Shown here: positions 9,896-20,315 of the stretch, one piece after another | Numbering within the stretch: the first letter of the stretch is position 1 | Layout of the letters: each line of letters starts with the position of its first letter | Source of the DNA: Dehalococcoidia bacterium | GTDB taxonomy: Bacteria; Chloroflexota; Dehalococcoidia; Lucifugimonadales; SHYT01 | NCBI GenBank assembly: GCA_009693045.1 | Contig: SHXZ01000001.1 | Span: 229,082-293,081 of the forward strand | Direction: 5' to 3' | DNA length: 64,000 bases | Notes under the pieces: model-generated | Databases searched by the model: none | The model's input: only the letters and a program-made list of their open reading frames with translations | Told to the model about the DNA's origin: nothing | Translations under genes and position numbers: made by a program

Positions 9896-10546
9896 TTGCG
9901 ATTAGACCTGCACTGCCACTCCGTCTCCTCCGACGACGCCAGGGCCACCCTGGAGCAGTACCTCAAGTGGATCCAGGTGCTGCGCCGCAAGGGTAACCAG
10001 GTGGACGGCATCGTCCTCACGGAGCACCGCAAGTTTGACCTGGGAGCCGACTACTCCTCCCTGGCTAAGCAGTACGACGTCCTCGTGCTCAAAGGCTCCG
10101 AGGTGGACACGCGCCATGGCCACTTCCTCGTCTACGGCGTTACCGAAGAGCTCGTCCGCGCCATCACCTTCTCCGACGTCGCCATGGACTCGCTGCGCCT
10201 CATGGAAGAGGCCCGCCGCACCGGCGGCATCGCCATTCCGGCACACCCCGGGCGCGTCGGCGTCGGCCTCGTGGACCACGTTGCCCGAGGCGCCCAGATC
10301 AACGGCATCGCCGTCGCCGAGCGGCTCAACGGCGGCAGCCGCACCGGCGAGGAAGAGCGCGCCGCCCACCTCTTCGCCGACGCGGTCCTGGCGGGCCTAA
10401 GGGGCACCGGCGGCAGCGACGCCCACTTCCCCAGCGCCATCGCCACCTGCATGACCGAGTTCCCCGGCCCCGTCCGCAGCGAGCGCGCGCTCGTGGAGGC
10501 CCTCGCCTCCGGCGACTTCACCGCCGTGCGCCTTTCCGCCCCATAG
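9896..10546 (+). CDS. PHP-domain metal-dependent phosphoesterase
   Basis: MRLDLHCHSVSSDD...GIVLTEHRKFDLG...IPAHPGR...GGSDAHFPSAIATCMTEF. Confidence 0.85.
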   Translation: MRLDLHCHSVSSDDARATLEQYLKWIQVLRRKGNQVDGIVLTEHRKFDLGADYSSLAKQYDVLVLKGSEVDTRHGHFLVYGVTEELVRAITFSDVAMDSLRLMEEARRTGGIAIPAHPGRVGVGLVDHVARGAQINGIAVAERLNGGSRTGEEERAAHLFADAVLAGLRGTGGSDAHFPSAIATCMTEFPGPVRSERALVEALASGDFTAVRLSAP

Positions 10547-10549
10547 CGC

Positions 10550-11194
10550 CCACTTGCGCCGCCAAATGCTGGTGACGTGCCTTACCTGATGCGGCAGTTC
10601 ACCCTATGGTTGCGCCAAAAACACGATCCAATGGATGCGCCGCTCGTTGCCGCTATCACCCATCTTCGGTTTGTAGAGATTCACCCGTTTTGGGATGGTA
10701 ATGGCAGAACGGCGCGTGCGTTGTGCTCGCTGATTTTGCAACGCTATGGGTACAGGTTCAACCGCCTAGTCTCGCCAGATCGTCAGTTCGCATGGGAGCT
10801 AAGGAAATATTTTGAAGAGATTGGGAGGACTGTGGGCTCTGAGTTTCAAGAAAACCGGGATCTTACCCCTTGGACCCACTATTTCTTATTGTCGCTCACG
10901 GTGGAGATTAGCACGGTCTCGAATCAGTTGGTTGACTTCAGGAGATTCATGGCGCAAATGCAGGAGCAGTTTAAGCCGCTTGGATTAACCAAGCGACAGA
11001 TCGATTTGCTAGCTTATGCTCGCATCCACGGTACATTGCGGGCACGCGACTATTTGTCGGGTTTTTGCGGGTCAAGGGAAACGGCAAGACGTGCGTTCAA
11101 TAGTCTGGTTCAACATGGCCTTCTACAACCTGTTGGGAGTGCACGCATGCGCCGCTATCAACTTATTGCTGGAGATGGTGCTTCGCAACAGTAA
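10550..11194 (+). pseudogene. 5'-truncated Fic-family protein (C-terminal half with Fic motif and HTH)
   Basis: PLAPPNAGDVPYLMRQFTLWLRQ...VEIHPFWDGNGRTARALCSLILQRYGYRF; the N-terminal part usual in such Fic proteins is absent and homology begins right after the PHP gene stop. Confidence 0.7.
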
Positions 11195-11565
11195 ACCAAG
11201 GGTGGCTATGGGATGCTTACGAGCAAGTCCGGCATTGATATTAGGCTTGTCCATCTAGTGGCTTCACAAGTGCTCTGCTTCCATCATTGCTGGGTCGCGA
11301 CATCTTTTCCGCTGGTCGCTTGGACGTCTCCTATTCAAATCCTGGTCATGTTAATTTGGATCTCATTACCAGAATACTCTCCTAAATACAGGGTTTCGCA
11401 ACAGCCTACATGTACATGGAGAGGGGCCAGTGCCTGCCTCGAGCGTAGCCGAGGGGGGTGAAGCTGGCGGGGCGGCTGGTTCTCCCTCCCCCTTCAGGGG
11501 AGGGAGCTAGAGGGAGAGGTGGGCGGGGCGTGGGGCTGTCCCCCGCTCCCTGCTACAATCTTCCC

Positions 11566-14154
11566 ATGACCCTTTCCGAACGCCCCATCACCACCCCCCA
11601 GTCCGCCCTCGCACCAGGGGCGTCGTCGTCAGTTTCCCAGGCCACGTCCAGGGCGCTGGAACAGCTTGAGTTCACGGCGGTGCGGCAGCGCCTTGCCCGC
11701 TACGCCTCGTGTCCTCTGGGCGCGGAGCTGGCCGAGGCCCTCACGCCCTCCAGCGAGACCGCCGAGGTGGAACGCTTCGGCCTGGAGACCGCCGAGGCCC
11801 GCGCCCTCCTTGACGAGGGCGTCGACCTCTCCTTCCCCGCCGTCACCGACGTTCGCGACCACGTGGGCCGCGCTGCCAAGGCGGGTACGCTCCACGGCCC
11901 CGACCTCCGCGAGGTGTATTCCGCGCTCCAGGGCGCGCACCACGCCCGCCAGGTGCTCGTCGACCGCCGCGCCGCCAAGCCCCTGCTCGCGGGCATCGCC
12001 GGGCGCATCCCCGGCCTCCAGGACGTCGCCCAGGCTATCGCCCAGGCCATCGGCCCCCAGGGCGACGTTCTGGACAGCGCCTCCCCGGCCCTGCGTGCGG
12101 TCCGCTCCGACGCCCGCATCACCTATCACCGCATGGAGGACATGCTCCAGCGCATCGCACGTTCCTCGTTAGGGCGCCACGTCCTCCAGGAACCGCTCGT
12201 CACCGAGCGCAACGGACGCCCCGTCCTTCCCGTCAAAGCCTCCGAGCGCGGACGCCTCCCCGGCCTCGTCCACGACGTCTCCGAGAGCGGCGCCACCATC
12301 TTCGTTGAGCCGCTGCCCGCCATCCCCATCGCCAACCACCTGCAAGAGCTGCGCTCCGCCGAGGCGCGCGAGGTGGACCGCATCCTCCGCGCCCTCTCCG
12401 CCCAGGTTGGCGCCCGCGCCGACGACGCGCTCCTGGCTCTGGACCTGCTCGCCTACCTGGACCTCGTCATGGCCAAGGCGCGCTACGGCGCCTCGCTCAA
12501 CGCCCTCCGCACGCCCACGCCCATCACCGACGACATGACCATGCACCTCGTGGAGGCCCGACACCCGCTGCTTGGTGGCAAAGTCGTCCCCCTCTCGCTC
12601 TCAATCGGCCCCGGCGCCGTCCTGGAGCCCAACAAAGCGCGAGGCTGGACCGTCCTCGTCATCACCGGCCCCAACGCCGGCGGCAAGACCGTCGCCCTCA
12701 AGACCGTCGGCCTCATCGCCCTCATGCACCAGGCCGGCCTTCAGGCGCCCGCCCAGGTCGGCACCGCGCTCCCCGTCTTTGACGCCGTCTTTGCCGACAT
12801 CGGCGACCACCAGAGCATCCTGCAGTCCCTCTCTAGCTTCACGGCACACGCCACGGCCATCCAGGCCGTCCTCGCCGAGGCCACGCCCCGCTCACTCGTC
12901 CTCATGGACGAGCTCGGCGCCAGCACCGACCCGGACGAGGGCGCCGCGCTCGGCAAGGCCGTCCTGGAGGCGCTGCAAGCCCGAGGCGTCAACACCATCG
13001 CCACCACGCACTACCGCGATGTCGCCTCCTTTGTGGAAGGCCGCCCTGGGATGCTCAACGCCAGCGTGGAGCTTGACCCCGCGACGCTATCGCCCACCTA
13101 CCGCCTCACAATGGGCCTGCCGGGCCGCAGCTACGCCCTCGCCATCGCCTCCCGCGTGGGCGTGGAGCAGGACGTGCTCTTCCGGGCAATGGAGTTGCTG
13201 CCCCAGACCTCGCGCCAGGTGGATGGTCTCCTCTCCGAGCTGCACCGAGAGCGCGCCGTCGCCGACCAGGCCCGTCGTGAGGCCGAGGACGCCCTGCGCC
13301 GCACCGAGGCCATCCGCGCCGAGCTCGACGCGCGGCTCCAGGCCATTGAGCAGGAGCGGGAAGCCCTTATGGCCGAAGCCCGCGCCGAGGTCCAGCAGCG
13401 CGTCGCCGCCCTCATGGTCGAGCTGGAGCAAGCCGAGGAGGCTGCCAAGGCCGCCCAGGGCGCCGGAGTCCAGGGTGGCCTTTCCCCCGAGCTCTTCCAG
13501 GCCAGGGAGCAGGTCGCCAAAGTGCGCCGCGCCGTCCGCGCGCCGCAGTGGCGACCGCCCAGGCCAACATGGGAGGAGTGGCTCAAGGTGCTTCGCCCCG
13601 GCGACTCCGTGCAAGTGCGCGGCTTCCACGTGGAAGGCCGTGTCCTCGCCCTTCCCGATGCCAAGGGCATGGCCCAGGTCCAGGTCGGCGCGCTGCGCCT
13701 CCACGTCCAGTCCGAGCAGCTCTCCCCGCCCGGTCCTTCTCCCTTCCCCTTCAGGGGAGGGAGTCAGAGGGAGAGGTCGGCGGGGCGAGGGGCGGCCGGT
13801 TCTCCCTCCACCTCGAAGGGGGAGGGTTGGGGTAGGGGTGAAACGCCCCGCCGCAGGGGCGAGGTCTCCTCGCCCGCTCCGCTCTCCGACCTCGCCCGCC
13901 TCCGCCAGGGTCCCCTGGAGCGCGAGCTGGACCTCCGCGGCATGCGCGCCGACGAGGCCCTGTCTCGCCTCGACGCCTTCCTGGACAGGGCGCTGCTCCA
14001 CGGCCTCGCCGAGGTGCAGATCGTCCACGGCGCGGCCACAGGCGCGCTCCGCAACGCCGTCCGCGAGCGCCTCAGCAAGTACCCCGTCGTCAAAAGCTGG
14101 TCCACCCCCGCCGGCCCCCGAGGCGACGGCGTCACCGTCGTCCATCTCGCCTAA
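11566..14154 (+). CDS. mutS2: Endonuclease MutS2 with repeat-encoded linker before the Smr domain
   Basis: ITGPNAGGKTVALKT Walker A; DIGDHQSILQSLSSFTAH; LVLMDELGASTDPDEG; C-terminal Smr domain LDLRGMRADEALSRL...IVHGAATGALR. Confidence 0.92.
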   Translation: MTLSERPITTPQSALAPGASSSVSQATSRALEQLEFTAVRQRLARYASCPLGAELAEALTPSSETAEVERFGLETAEARALLDEGVDLSFPAVTDVRDHVGRAAKAGTLHGPDLREVYSALQGAHHARQVLVDRRAAKPLLAGIAGRIPGLQDVAQAIAQAIGPQGDVLDSASPALRAVRSDARITYHRMEDMLQRIARSSLGRHVLQEPLVTERNGRPVLPVKASERGRLPGLVHDVSESGATIFVEPLPAIPIANHLQELRSAEAREVDRILRALSAQVGARADDALLALDLLAYLDLVMAKARYGASLNALRTPTPITDDMTMHLVEARHPLLGGKVVPLSLSIGPGAVLEPNKARGWTVLVITGPNAGGKTVALKTVGLIALMHQAGLQAPAQVGTALPVFDAVFADIGDHQSILQSLSSFTAHATAIQAVLAEATPRSLVLMDELGASTDPDEGAALGKAVLEALQARGVNTIATTHYRDVASFVEGRPGMLNASVELDPATLSPTYRLTMGLPGRSYALAIASRVGVEQDVLFRAMELLPQTSRQVDGLLSELHRERAVADQARREAEDALRRTEAIRAELDARLQAIEQEREALMAEARAEVQQRVAALMVELEQAEEAAKAAQGAGVQGGLSPELFQAREQVAKVRRAVRAPQWRPPRPTWEEWLKVLRPGDSVQVRGFHVEGRVLALPDAKGMAQVQVGALRLHVQSEQLSPPGPSPFPFRGGSQRERSAGRGAAGSPSTSKGEGWGRGETPRRRGEVSSPAPLSDLARLRQGPLERELDLRGMRADEALSRLDAFLDRALLHGLAEVQIVHGAATGALRNAVRERLSKYPVVKSWSTPAGPRGDGVTVVHLA
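13735..13850. repeat. Two tandem palindromic intergenic-type repeats (family A) inside mutS2
   Basis: ccttctcccttccccttcaggggagggagtcagagggagaggt... and gttctccctccacctcgaagggggagggttggggtaggggtgaaac; same type as the intergenic copies at 4701-4742, 11484-11520 and 28606-28653. Confidence 0.85.
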
Positions 14155-14308
14155 CCATTCTTCCATCACGGCGTTGGTGGAGCGAAGCCTCTTCGTGCCG
14201 GGTGCGCCGAACCTCGTCCTTTCGGGACAGGAACAGGCTACGCTTTGCGGACCTGCCGCCTGCCGATGTATAACGCGCCATCCGCGAACGCCAAAAGGAG
14301 GCACACGC

Positions 14309-14749
14309 ATGATTACGCATAAGACAACCGTGACCGTGAACGAGTCGGCAGCCGACGTGTTCACGGTCGTCGGCGCCGATTACGTCGCCAACCATCCCAA
14401 GTGGGACGCAAAGGTGGTCAGCCCGCAATTGGAGCCCAGCGGCCCGATGGCGCTCGGCGCTCGCGGCCGCGAGACCCGGAAGCAGGGCGGGCGGACCATG
14501 ACCTACCAGTTTGAAGTAACCGACTTCAAGCCCGGATCGGCGTTTGCGTTTCGCGCCCACGGCGGGCCGGTGCAGCTAACAGCCAGCTACGCCGTCAAGC
14601 CCCTGAGCGCCAAGCAATCGCAGCTGGACATTGAGGTCACCATGAAGATGGGTGGCGTCATGAGGCTCATGGAGCCGTTCATGGCGGGCGGCGTCAAGAA
14701 AGAGTTCAACGCGATAACCGCCGAGATCAAGAGAATGATTGAAGCGTAG
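14309..14749 (+). CDS. SRPBCC/polyketide cyclase-type family protein
   Basis: MITHKTTVTVNESAADVFTVVGADYVANHPKWDAKVVSPQLEPSGPMALGARGRETRKQGGRTMTYQFEVTDFKPGSAFAFRA...; strong AAAAGGAGG RBS. Confidence 0.8.
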   Translation: MITHKTTVTVNESAADVFTVVGADYVANHPKWDAKVVSPQLEPSGPMALGARGRETRKQGGRTMTYQFEVTDFKPGSAFAFRAHGGPVQLTASYAVKPLSAKQSQLDIEVTMKMGGVMRLMEPFMAGGVKKEFNAITAEIKRMIEA

Positions 14750-15481
14750 TCCTCGGCTTTGCCCCGTGTGGGAGGCTGGCGACTGACCACGAAACCCAAG
14801 AGAAGGGCGCCCCTTGGTGCCCTCTCATGCGCGTGGCCGCCATAGATCATCACGCCCCGAACCCGTAGGGGCGCATAGCCGTGCGCCCTCCACCTCTCGA
14901 GCGATCCGCCCGTCACCCTTCGTACCTCCCGTCGTCACTGAAAGCGCGAGGCCGAGTTCCCTTGCTGCCCTGCTGAGCACCTCTTTTGTCATTCCGACCG
15001 CCCCCCTGTCATTCCGAGCGCAACGAGGAATCTCCCACACATTGGCCACCCGCGCACCAGGCTGCCACCAGAAAAAGGCCCGCCTGCCCAGCCATCTCTG
15101 CGTGAAGGGCCACGCCCTTCCTGCCATGCCCCCCCTTGCCCGCGCGCCGTTGCTGCCTTAGCCTGGAAGCATGACGACCATCACGCCGAGTCGCCCCGTC
15201 CCCACCCGCCCGCTTCCCACGTGCGCCCACATGGGACATGCGGGCGCAAAAAATATTGTCGCGATCCTTGACGGCTTCCAGCGCATCACCATCGGCTTTC
15301 CGGCCTTCCGGAACACAATGCAAAACAAAGCGATAATACCATGCAAAGCTAAAAAGTCTTTCAGCGGACAAAGCAAACAAAAGCGTTCGCACCAGAAGGA
15401 CGCAATGGTCACCACCACCGCGAGCATAGACGTCAACGGCGCGACCTTGCCGCTTCCCTCCCGTGCCGATAGACTGAACGT

Positions 15482-17134
15482 ATGAACAACCTCATCATCC
15501 TCATCGGGTTCTCCGGCACGGGCAAGAGCGCCGTGGGCAAGGCCGTCGCGCGGATGCTCGGCTGGTCGTTCGTGGATACGGACGAGCTCGTCGTCCGCCG
15601 CGCCGGCAAGTCCATCGACGCCATCTTCGCCGAACAGGGTGAAGCCGCCTTCCGCCAACTGGAGCGCGAGGCGCTGGACACAGCCCTCTCGCAGAAGAAC
15701 GCCGTCGTCGCCACGGGTGGTGGCGCATTCGTCCAAGAGGGCAACCGCGACCGCATCTTGGCCGCCAGTGCTGTCGTGTGCCTGGAGGCCCAGCCCGAGA
15801 CCATCGTGCAGCGCTTGTTCAGCCAGTCCGGCGCCGAGGCCCGGCCCCTGCTCATGGGCACTCCCGCCGAGCGCCTCGAGCGCGTCTGTCAGCTCAAGGC
15901 GCAACGCCAGTCCGCCTACGCCAACGCCCACTGGACTGTCCACACCGACCACCTCACCGTGGATGAAGCGGCGCGAGAGGTTGCCAGGGCGTGGGACACC
16001 CTGCGCGGCAAGCTCTTCCGTGACGGCGCGGAAGGCAACGGCGACCCGGCGGTCATCGTCCACTCCTCCGTCGGGCCGTGTCCCATTTACCTTGGCGCGG
16101 GTCTGCTAGGAACCCTGGGGGAGCGATGCCGCGGCGCCGGCCTGCGCACTACCGCGTACCTCTTCACCGACACCAACGTCGCCAAGCGCCACGCCGCCCA
16201 GGCGCAGGCCGCGCTGGAAGAAGCGGGCGTCAAAGTCCACACGCGCGTCATCCCTGCGGGCGAGGCATCTAAGAACCTGGACGAGGTCGCGCGCTGCTAC
16301 GCCTGGCTGGCCGAGTGCCGCGCCGAACGCGGCCACTTTATCGTCGCAGTCGGTGGCGGCGTCGTCGGCGACGTCGCGGGCTTCGTTGCCGCCACCTACG
16401 CGCGCGGCATCCCCTTCGTCCAGGTCCCAACCTCGCTGGCCGCGATGGTCGACGCCTCCATCGGCGGCAAGACCGCCGTGGACCTCCCGGCGGGCAAGAA
16501 CCTCGTCGGCGCCTTTCACCAACCGCGCTTCGTCCTGGCCGACACACAGACCCTGAGTACGCTGCCGCCCAGGGAGATGGCCTCCGGCTGGGCCGAGGCG
16601 GTCAAGCATGGCCTCATCATGGACGAGGCGCTGGTGCGTTCCTTTGAGACCGAGGCCGATGCAATCCTAGGGCTGAAGCCCGGCGCCCTGACCGACGCCC
16701 TGCGCCGCAGCGTCGCCATCAAGGCTCGTGTGGTGACCCAGGACGAGCGCGAGACGCTGGGGATCCGCACGCTGCTCAACTACGGCCACACGCTTGGCCA
16801 TGCCCTGGAGGCTGCCACGGGATACACCGCGCTCCTCCACGGCGAGGCCGTCGCCATCGGCATGAACGCCGCCGGCATCATCAGCCATCACATGGGGCTG
16901 CTCTCCGCCGACGGCCTGGCGGCCCAAACGAGCCTGCTGCGGCGGTACGGCCTGCCCCTGCGGATCCCCACGGACGTGGACCTTGACGCGGTCCTCAACG
17001 CCATGCAGCTAGACAAAAAGACCGCCGGCGGGAAAGTGCGCTGGGTGCTGCTGAAAGAGATCGGCCATGCGGTGACCAACGGCGACGTTCCCGCAACCCT
17101 CGTCCGCAAGGTCGCCCAGGAGCTTGCCGCTTAG
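15482..17134 (+). CDS. aroKB: Bifunctional shikimate kinase / 3-dehydroquinate synthase (AroK-AroB fusion)
   Basis: N-terminal GFSGTGKSAVGKAVARMLGWSFVDTDELV...ATGGGAFV; C-terminal VAVGGGVVGDVAGFVAATYARGIPFVQVPTSLAAMVDASIGGKTAVD. Confidence 0.93.
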   Translation: MNNLIILIGFSGTGKSAVGKAVARMLGWSFVDTDELVVRRAGKSIDAIFAEQGEAAFRQLEREALDTALSQKNAVVATGGGAFVQEGNRDRILAASAVVCLEAQPETIVQRLFSQSGAEARPLLMGTPAERLERVCQLKAQRQSAYANAHWTVHTDHLTVDEAAREVARAWDTLRGKLFRDGAEGNGDPAVIVHSSVGPCPIYLGAGLLGTLGERCRGAGLRTTAYLFTDTNVAKRHAAQAQAALEEAGVKVHTRVIPAGEASKNLDEVARCYAWLAECRAERGHFIVAVGGGVVGDVAGFVAATYARGIPFVQVPTSLAAMVDASIGGKTAVDLPAGKNLVGAFHQPRFVLADTQTLSTLPPREMASGWAEAVKHGLIMDEALVRSFETEADAILGLKPGALTDALRRSVAIKARVVTQDERETLGIRTLLNYGHTLGHALEAATGYTALLHGEAVAIGMNAAGIISHHMGLLSADGLAAQTSLLRRYGLPLRIPTDVDLDAVLNAMQLDKKTAGGKVRWVLLKEIGHAVTNGDVPATLVRKVAQELAA

Positions 17135-17189
17135 GCTCGCCTGCTTGTGCGCTCAGCAGGTTTCGGTCGGGGCAACAGGCGGCAGTCTG

Positions 17190-18542
17190 CTACGGCATGT
17201 TGCGAATGATGGGCCTGAACAACAAGCCCCACGCCGCTACCAGCGCGACGACGGCCCCCGCAGCGCCGACCGCAATCTGCGCGCCCACCACCTCGGCCAG
17301 TGCGCCCATCGGCACGGAACCGAGAGGCTGCAAGCCGACCTCCATCATGTAGATGCCCATGACCCGCGCCCGCATGTGGTCGTCAATGTTGGACTGAAGA
17401 AGCGTCTGGTTCACCGTGGCCCGCGCCGTGGAGCTGATCCCCATCGGCACCATGAGCGCCAGCGCGACCGCGTAGACAGGGATCGCCGTGAACGCGATGA
17501 TCGTTAGGCCCCAGACGACCATCAGTATGAGGACCTGAAGGCCTTTGCGCCGGAAATCGCCGAGCGATGCGACCACCACCGATCCCGCTAATGCCCCAAC
17601 CCCCGTCAGGCTGAGCAACAGGCCCAGTCCCTGCGGACCCACCTTCAGAATGTCCGTCGTGAAGATGGGCAGCATCAGCTGGAACGGCAGCCCGAACGCC
17701 ACGGACGCGAACGCGAAAATCATCAGGTTGAGCAACACCGGTTTTGTCTTCAGGTAGCGGAAGGTGTCGCCCATGTCCGTCACCATGTTGGTGCGCCTGG
17801 CCCTTTGGGCCGGAGGCATCTTCGACAGGAAGAACATAATCAACGCGGAGGCGAAGACCATGCCCGACATGATGAAAAAGATTGGGCCGACGCCCGTCGC
17901 CGCAATGAGCACCCCCGCGATCCCCGGCGTCGTGATGCACGTCAGGTTCATGAACGCCGAGTTCAGCGAGATGGCGTTCATGAGCAGCCGCTTCCCCACG
18001 AGCTCGGGGATCATCGCCTGGCGGGTTGGCAGCATGAAGGCCTGAGCCGTCCCCTGCAAGACGCTCGCAAGGACCAACGTCGCCACCACGCTGTTCTTCG
18101 CTGCGCCGGAGACCACGATCAAGGCGACGCACAGCGACGACACCGCCATGCCAACTATGGACGCCATGATGATGTACTTCTTGCTGAACCGGTCAGCCAG
18201 CACGCCACCCAGCAGCGAAAACATGACCATGGGCAGCCCGGTCGCCAGGCCCAGCATCGCCAGCATCAGCGGCGAGCGCGTGATCTCATACAAGAACCAG
18301 TTTCGGGCAACCTGCTGCATCTGCTGGCTCGCGAATACCAGGAACATGCCAGCCGTATAGGTCCGATAACTCGGGGAACACAGGGACTCAAAGGCGCGGA
18401 GCCAGGTGGGAAGGGGGGGTTGTCGGTGTGTTTTCCGGAGGCGGGCTTGCCGACGGTGGCGAAGCGGCGGTGTGCGCCGCGTCACGGCGAAGTTTGACCA
18501 ACGCTGCGTCCTTTCAGTTTTATCTATAAAGGTAGACACCAC
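17190..18542 (-). CDS. MFS transporter
   Basis: 450-aa polytopic protein, EntS/DHA3-like (YRTYTAGMFLVFASQQMQQVARNWFLYEITRSPLMLAMLGLATGLPMVMFSLLGGVLADR). Confidence 0.85.
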   Translation of the reverse strand: MVSTFIDKTERTQRWSNFAVTRRTPPLRHRRQARLRKTHRQPPLPTWLRAFESLCSPSYRTYTAGMFLVFASQQMQQVARNWFLYEITRSPLMLAMLGLATGLPMVMFSLLGGVLADRFSKKYIIMASIVGMAVSSLCVALIVVSGAAKNSVVATLVLASVLQGTAQAFMLPTRQAMIPELVGKRLLMNAISLNSAFMNLTCITTPGIAGVLIAATGVGPIFFIMSGMVFASALIMFFLSKMPPAQRARRTNMVTDMGDTFRYLKTKPVLLNLMIFAFASVAFGLPFQLMLPIFTTDILKVGPQGLGLLLSLTGVGALAGSVVVASLGDFRRKGLQVLILMVVWGLTIIAFTAIPVYAVALALMVPMGISSTARATVNQTLLQSNIDDHMRARVMGIYMMEVGLQPLGSVPMGALAEVVGAQIAVGAAGAVVALVAAWGLLFRPIIRNMP

Positions 18543-18849
18543 GGCAAGATAACATTTAGGAATCCGAAACTCAACGTGCTTGGTGAAGGCGTTTAAGGCT
18601 TCCGTTATTGCATTGGCTCCCTTTCTCGTTCACAGTGCCGAGTCTCAGGAGACTTGTAGGGGCGATTCAAGAATTACCCCACAAGAATCGCCTCTGCAAG
18701 GTTTCCAGCAAACCGAAACGCCCTAGAGTGAAGGTGAGAGCGTGGACAGCATAGGCGTGCCGTGTAGGTATGCGTCACACTAGGGCGTCGTTACCGAACG
18801 GACGAGCGGCAAATGGGGCCCCGCGAATACGCCCGCGGACGGCGTGTGT

Positions 18850-20193
18850 TCAGTCAAGCCGCCGCAGTCGTGGCGAGAGAGCCACGATGACGACGCAGAG
18901 GACTGCGAGGATAATCGCCAAGCCCCCCACCGCCCATTGCACGCCAATCGCCTCCGCCACAATCGCCGTCGCGAACGCTCCAAAGCTGCTGAGGCCGAAC
19001 TCCATCATCATGAGTGACATCACCCGGCCCCGGTACGTCTGCTCCGTGTAGGACTGGAGCAACGAGCTCCCCAGCGTCTGGCGCACGGTCTGTCCCAGGC
19101 CAACGAAGACCATGAACACCAGCGACGCTGTCCACCACCTGGAGAATGAGAACCCCACGAGCGCGATGGCGAGGACGCCAGTCCCCGCCATGAGCAGCAA
19201 TCCCCGCTTCTTGTTGGAAATGGACGCCAACACCAGGGAACCTACCATGGCGCCCGCGCCGGAGACGCTGAGCAGGATGCCCATCCCGCTCGCGCCCACG
19301 TGCAAGACGCCTTCGGTGAACGCCGGCAGGAGGGTCATGATCGGCATGGAGAGCAGCACCACCAGGAAGGTGACCGCGAGCACGAGGAGGACAGTCTTTT
19401 CCGCTTGAACGTAACGCAGACCTTCCTTCAACGCTGCCAGGCCGCTCGCGCGGGCGCCCGCAGGGCTGGTGCGCGGCAACAACGCCGCGAACAACGCCGC
19501 GAACACGTACAGGCCCGTCATGCACAGGTACACGGCGGCAAAGCCAACGACGTCAATCAAGAAGCCTCCCGCGGCCGGCGCCAGCAGACGCAGGGTGTTC
19601 ATCCCAAGGCTGTTCAGCGCAATGGCGTTCATGAGATGCTTTTCGCCCACAAGCTCCGGGATGATCGCCTGCCGCGAGGGCATGACCAGTCCCGACACTC
19701 CGCCCTGGAGTACCGAGGAGACAATAAGCACCCACCACGAACCTCCGTGCTCGGCGCTCACGTAACCCGTAAGCAACCCCACGGCTACAATGAGCGACGC
19801 CAACGCGAAGGCGAGCTGCCCGCCGAGCAGCATGAACTTCTTTTGCACCCGGTCGGCTACGACACCGCCGTAGAGGGAGAGAAGGATCATCGGAACGGCA
19901 TTCGCCAGGGACGTGAGGCCAAGGATCGCGGTGGAGCCAGTCAACCGATAGGCCAGGAGAGAGCTGGTCACCATCTGCATGTTCATGGCGGCCATTTGGC
20001 CCATCATGCCGCCGTAGAACACGCGGTAGGCTGGGGAGCTGAATGAGGCGAACGTAGAGAAGTTGGTGGGGGAGAAGGATCCCTTTGGCCTTAGCGACGC
20101 AGGATCGGAGGGATGTGCCTGGCGATTAGCTGCTGTGTCGGGAGCATCATCAACGCTTGCGACTCCGGTAGGGCGCTGCTGCTCTTGTCTCAT
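18850..20193 (-). CDS. MFS transporter (paralogue of the preceding one)
   Basis: 447 aa; YRVFYGGMMGQMAAMNMQMVTSSLLAYRLTGSTAILGLTSLANAVPMILLSLYGGVVADR. Confidence 0.85.
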   Translation of the reverse strand: MRQEQQRPTGVASVDDAPDTAANRQAHPSDPASLRPKGSFSPTNFSTFASFSSPAYRVFYGGMMGQMAAMNMQMVTSSLLAYRLTGSTAILGLTSLANAVPMILLSLYGGVVADRVQKKFMLLGGQLAFALASLIVAVGLLTGYVSAEHGGSWWVLIVSSVLQGGVSGLVMPSRQAIIPELVGEKHLMNAIALNSLGMNTLRLLAPAAGGFLIDVVGFAAVYLCMTGLYVFAALFAALLPRTSPAGARASGLAALKEGLRYVQAEKTVLLVLAVTFLVVLLSMPIMTLLPAFTEGVLHVGASGMGILLSVSGAGAMVGSLVLASISNKKRGLLLMAGTGVLAIALVGFSFSRWWTASLVFMVFVGLGQTVRQTLGSSLLQSYTEQTYRGRVMSLMMMEFGLSSFGAFATAIVAEAIGVQWAVGGLAIILAVLCVVIVALSPRLRRLD

Positions 20194-20315
20194 TCATGAA
20201 CCTTTGCGCCTGTCGCTTCAGCAAGCGGGCGCATTTCACAATGGCCCAATCGTAGCACTCTGTCAACGCGTGTCAACGACGAGCGCAAAGTAGCGCAAAA
20301 TGGGCTGAATCCCCG

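Noticed and set aside
12572-14749. 725-aa + strand ORF overlapping mutS2
   Set aside because: Mostly an out-of-frame GC-rich shadow of mutS2; only its last about 146 codons (from ATG 14309) are a real SRPBCC gene.
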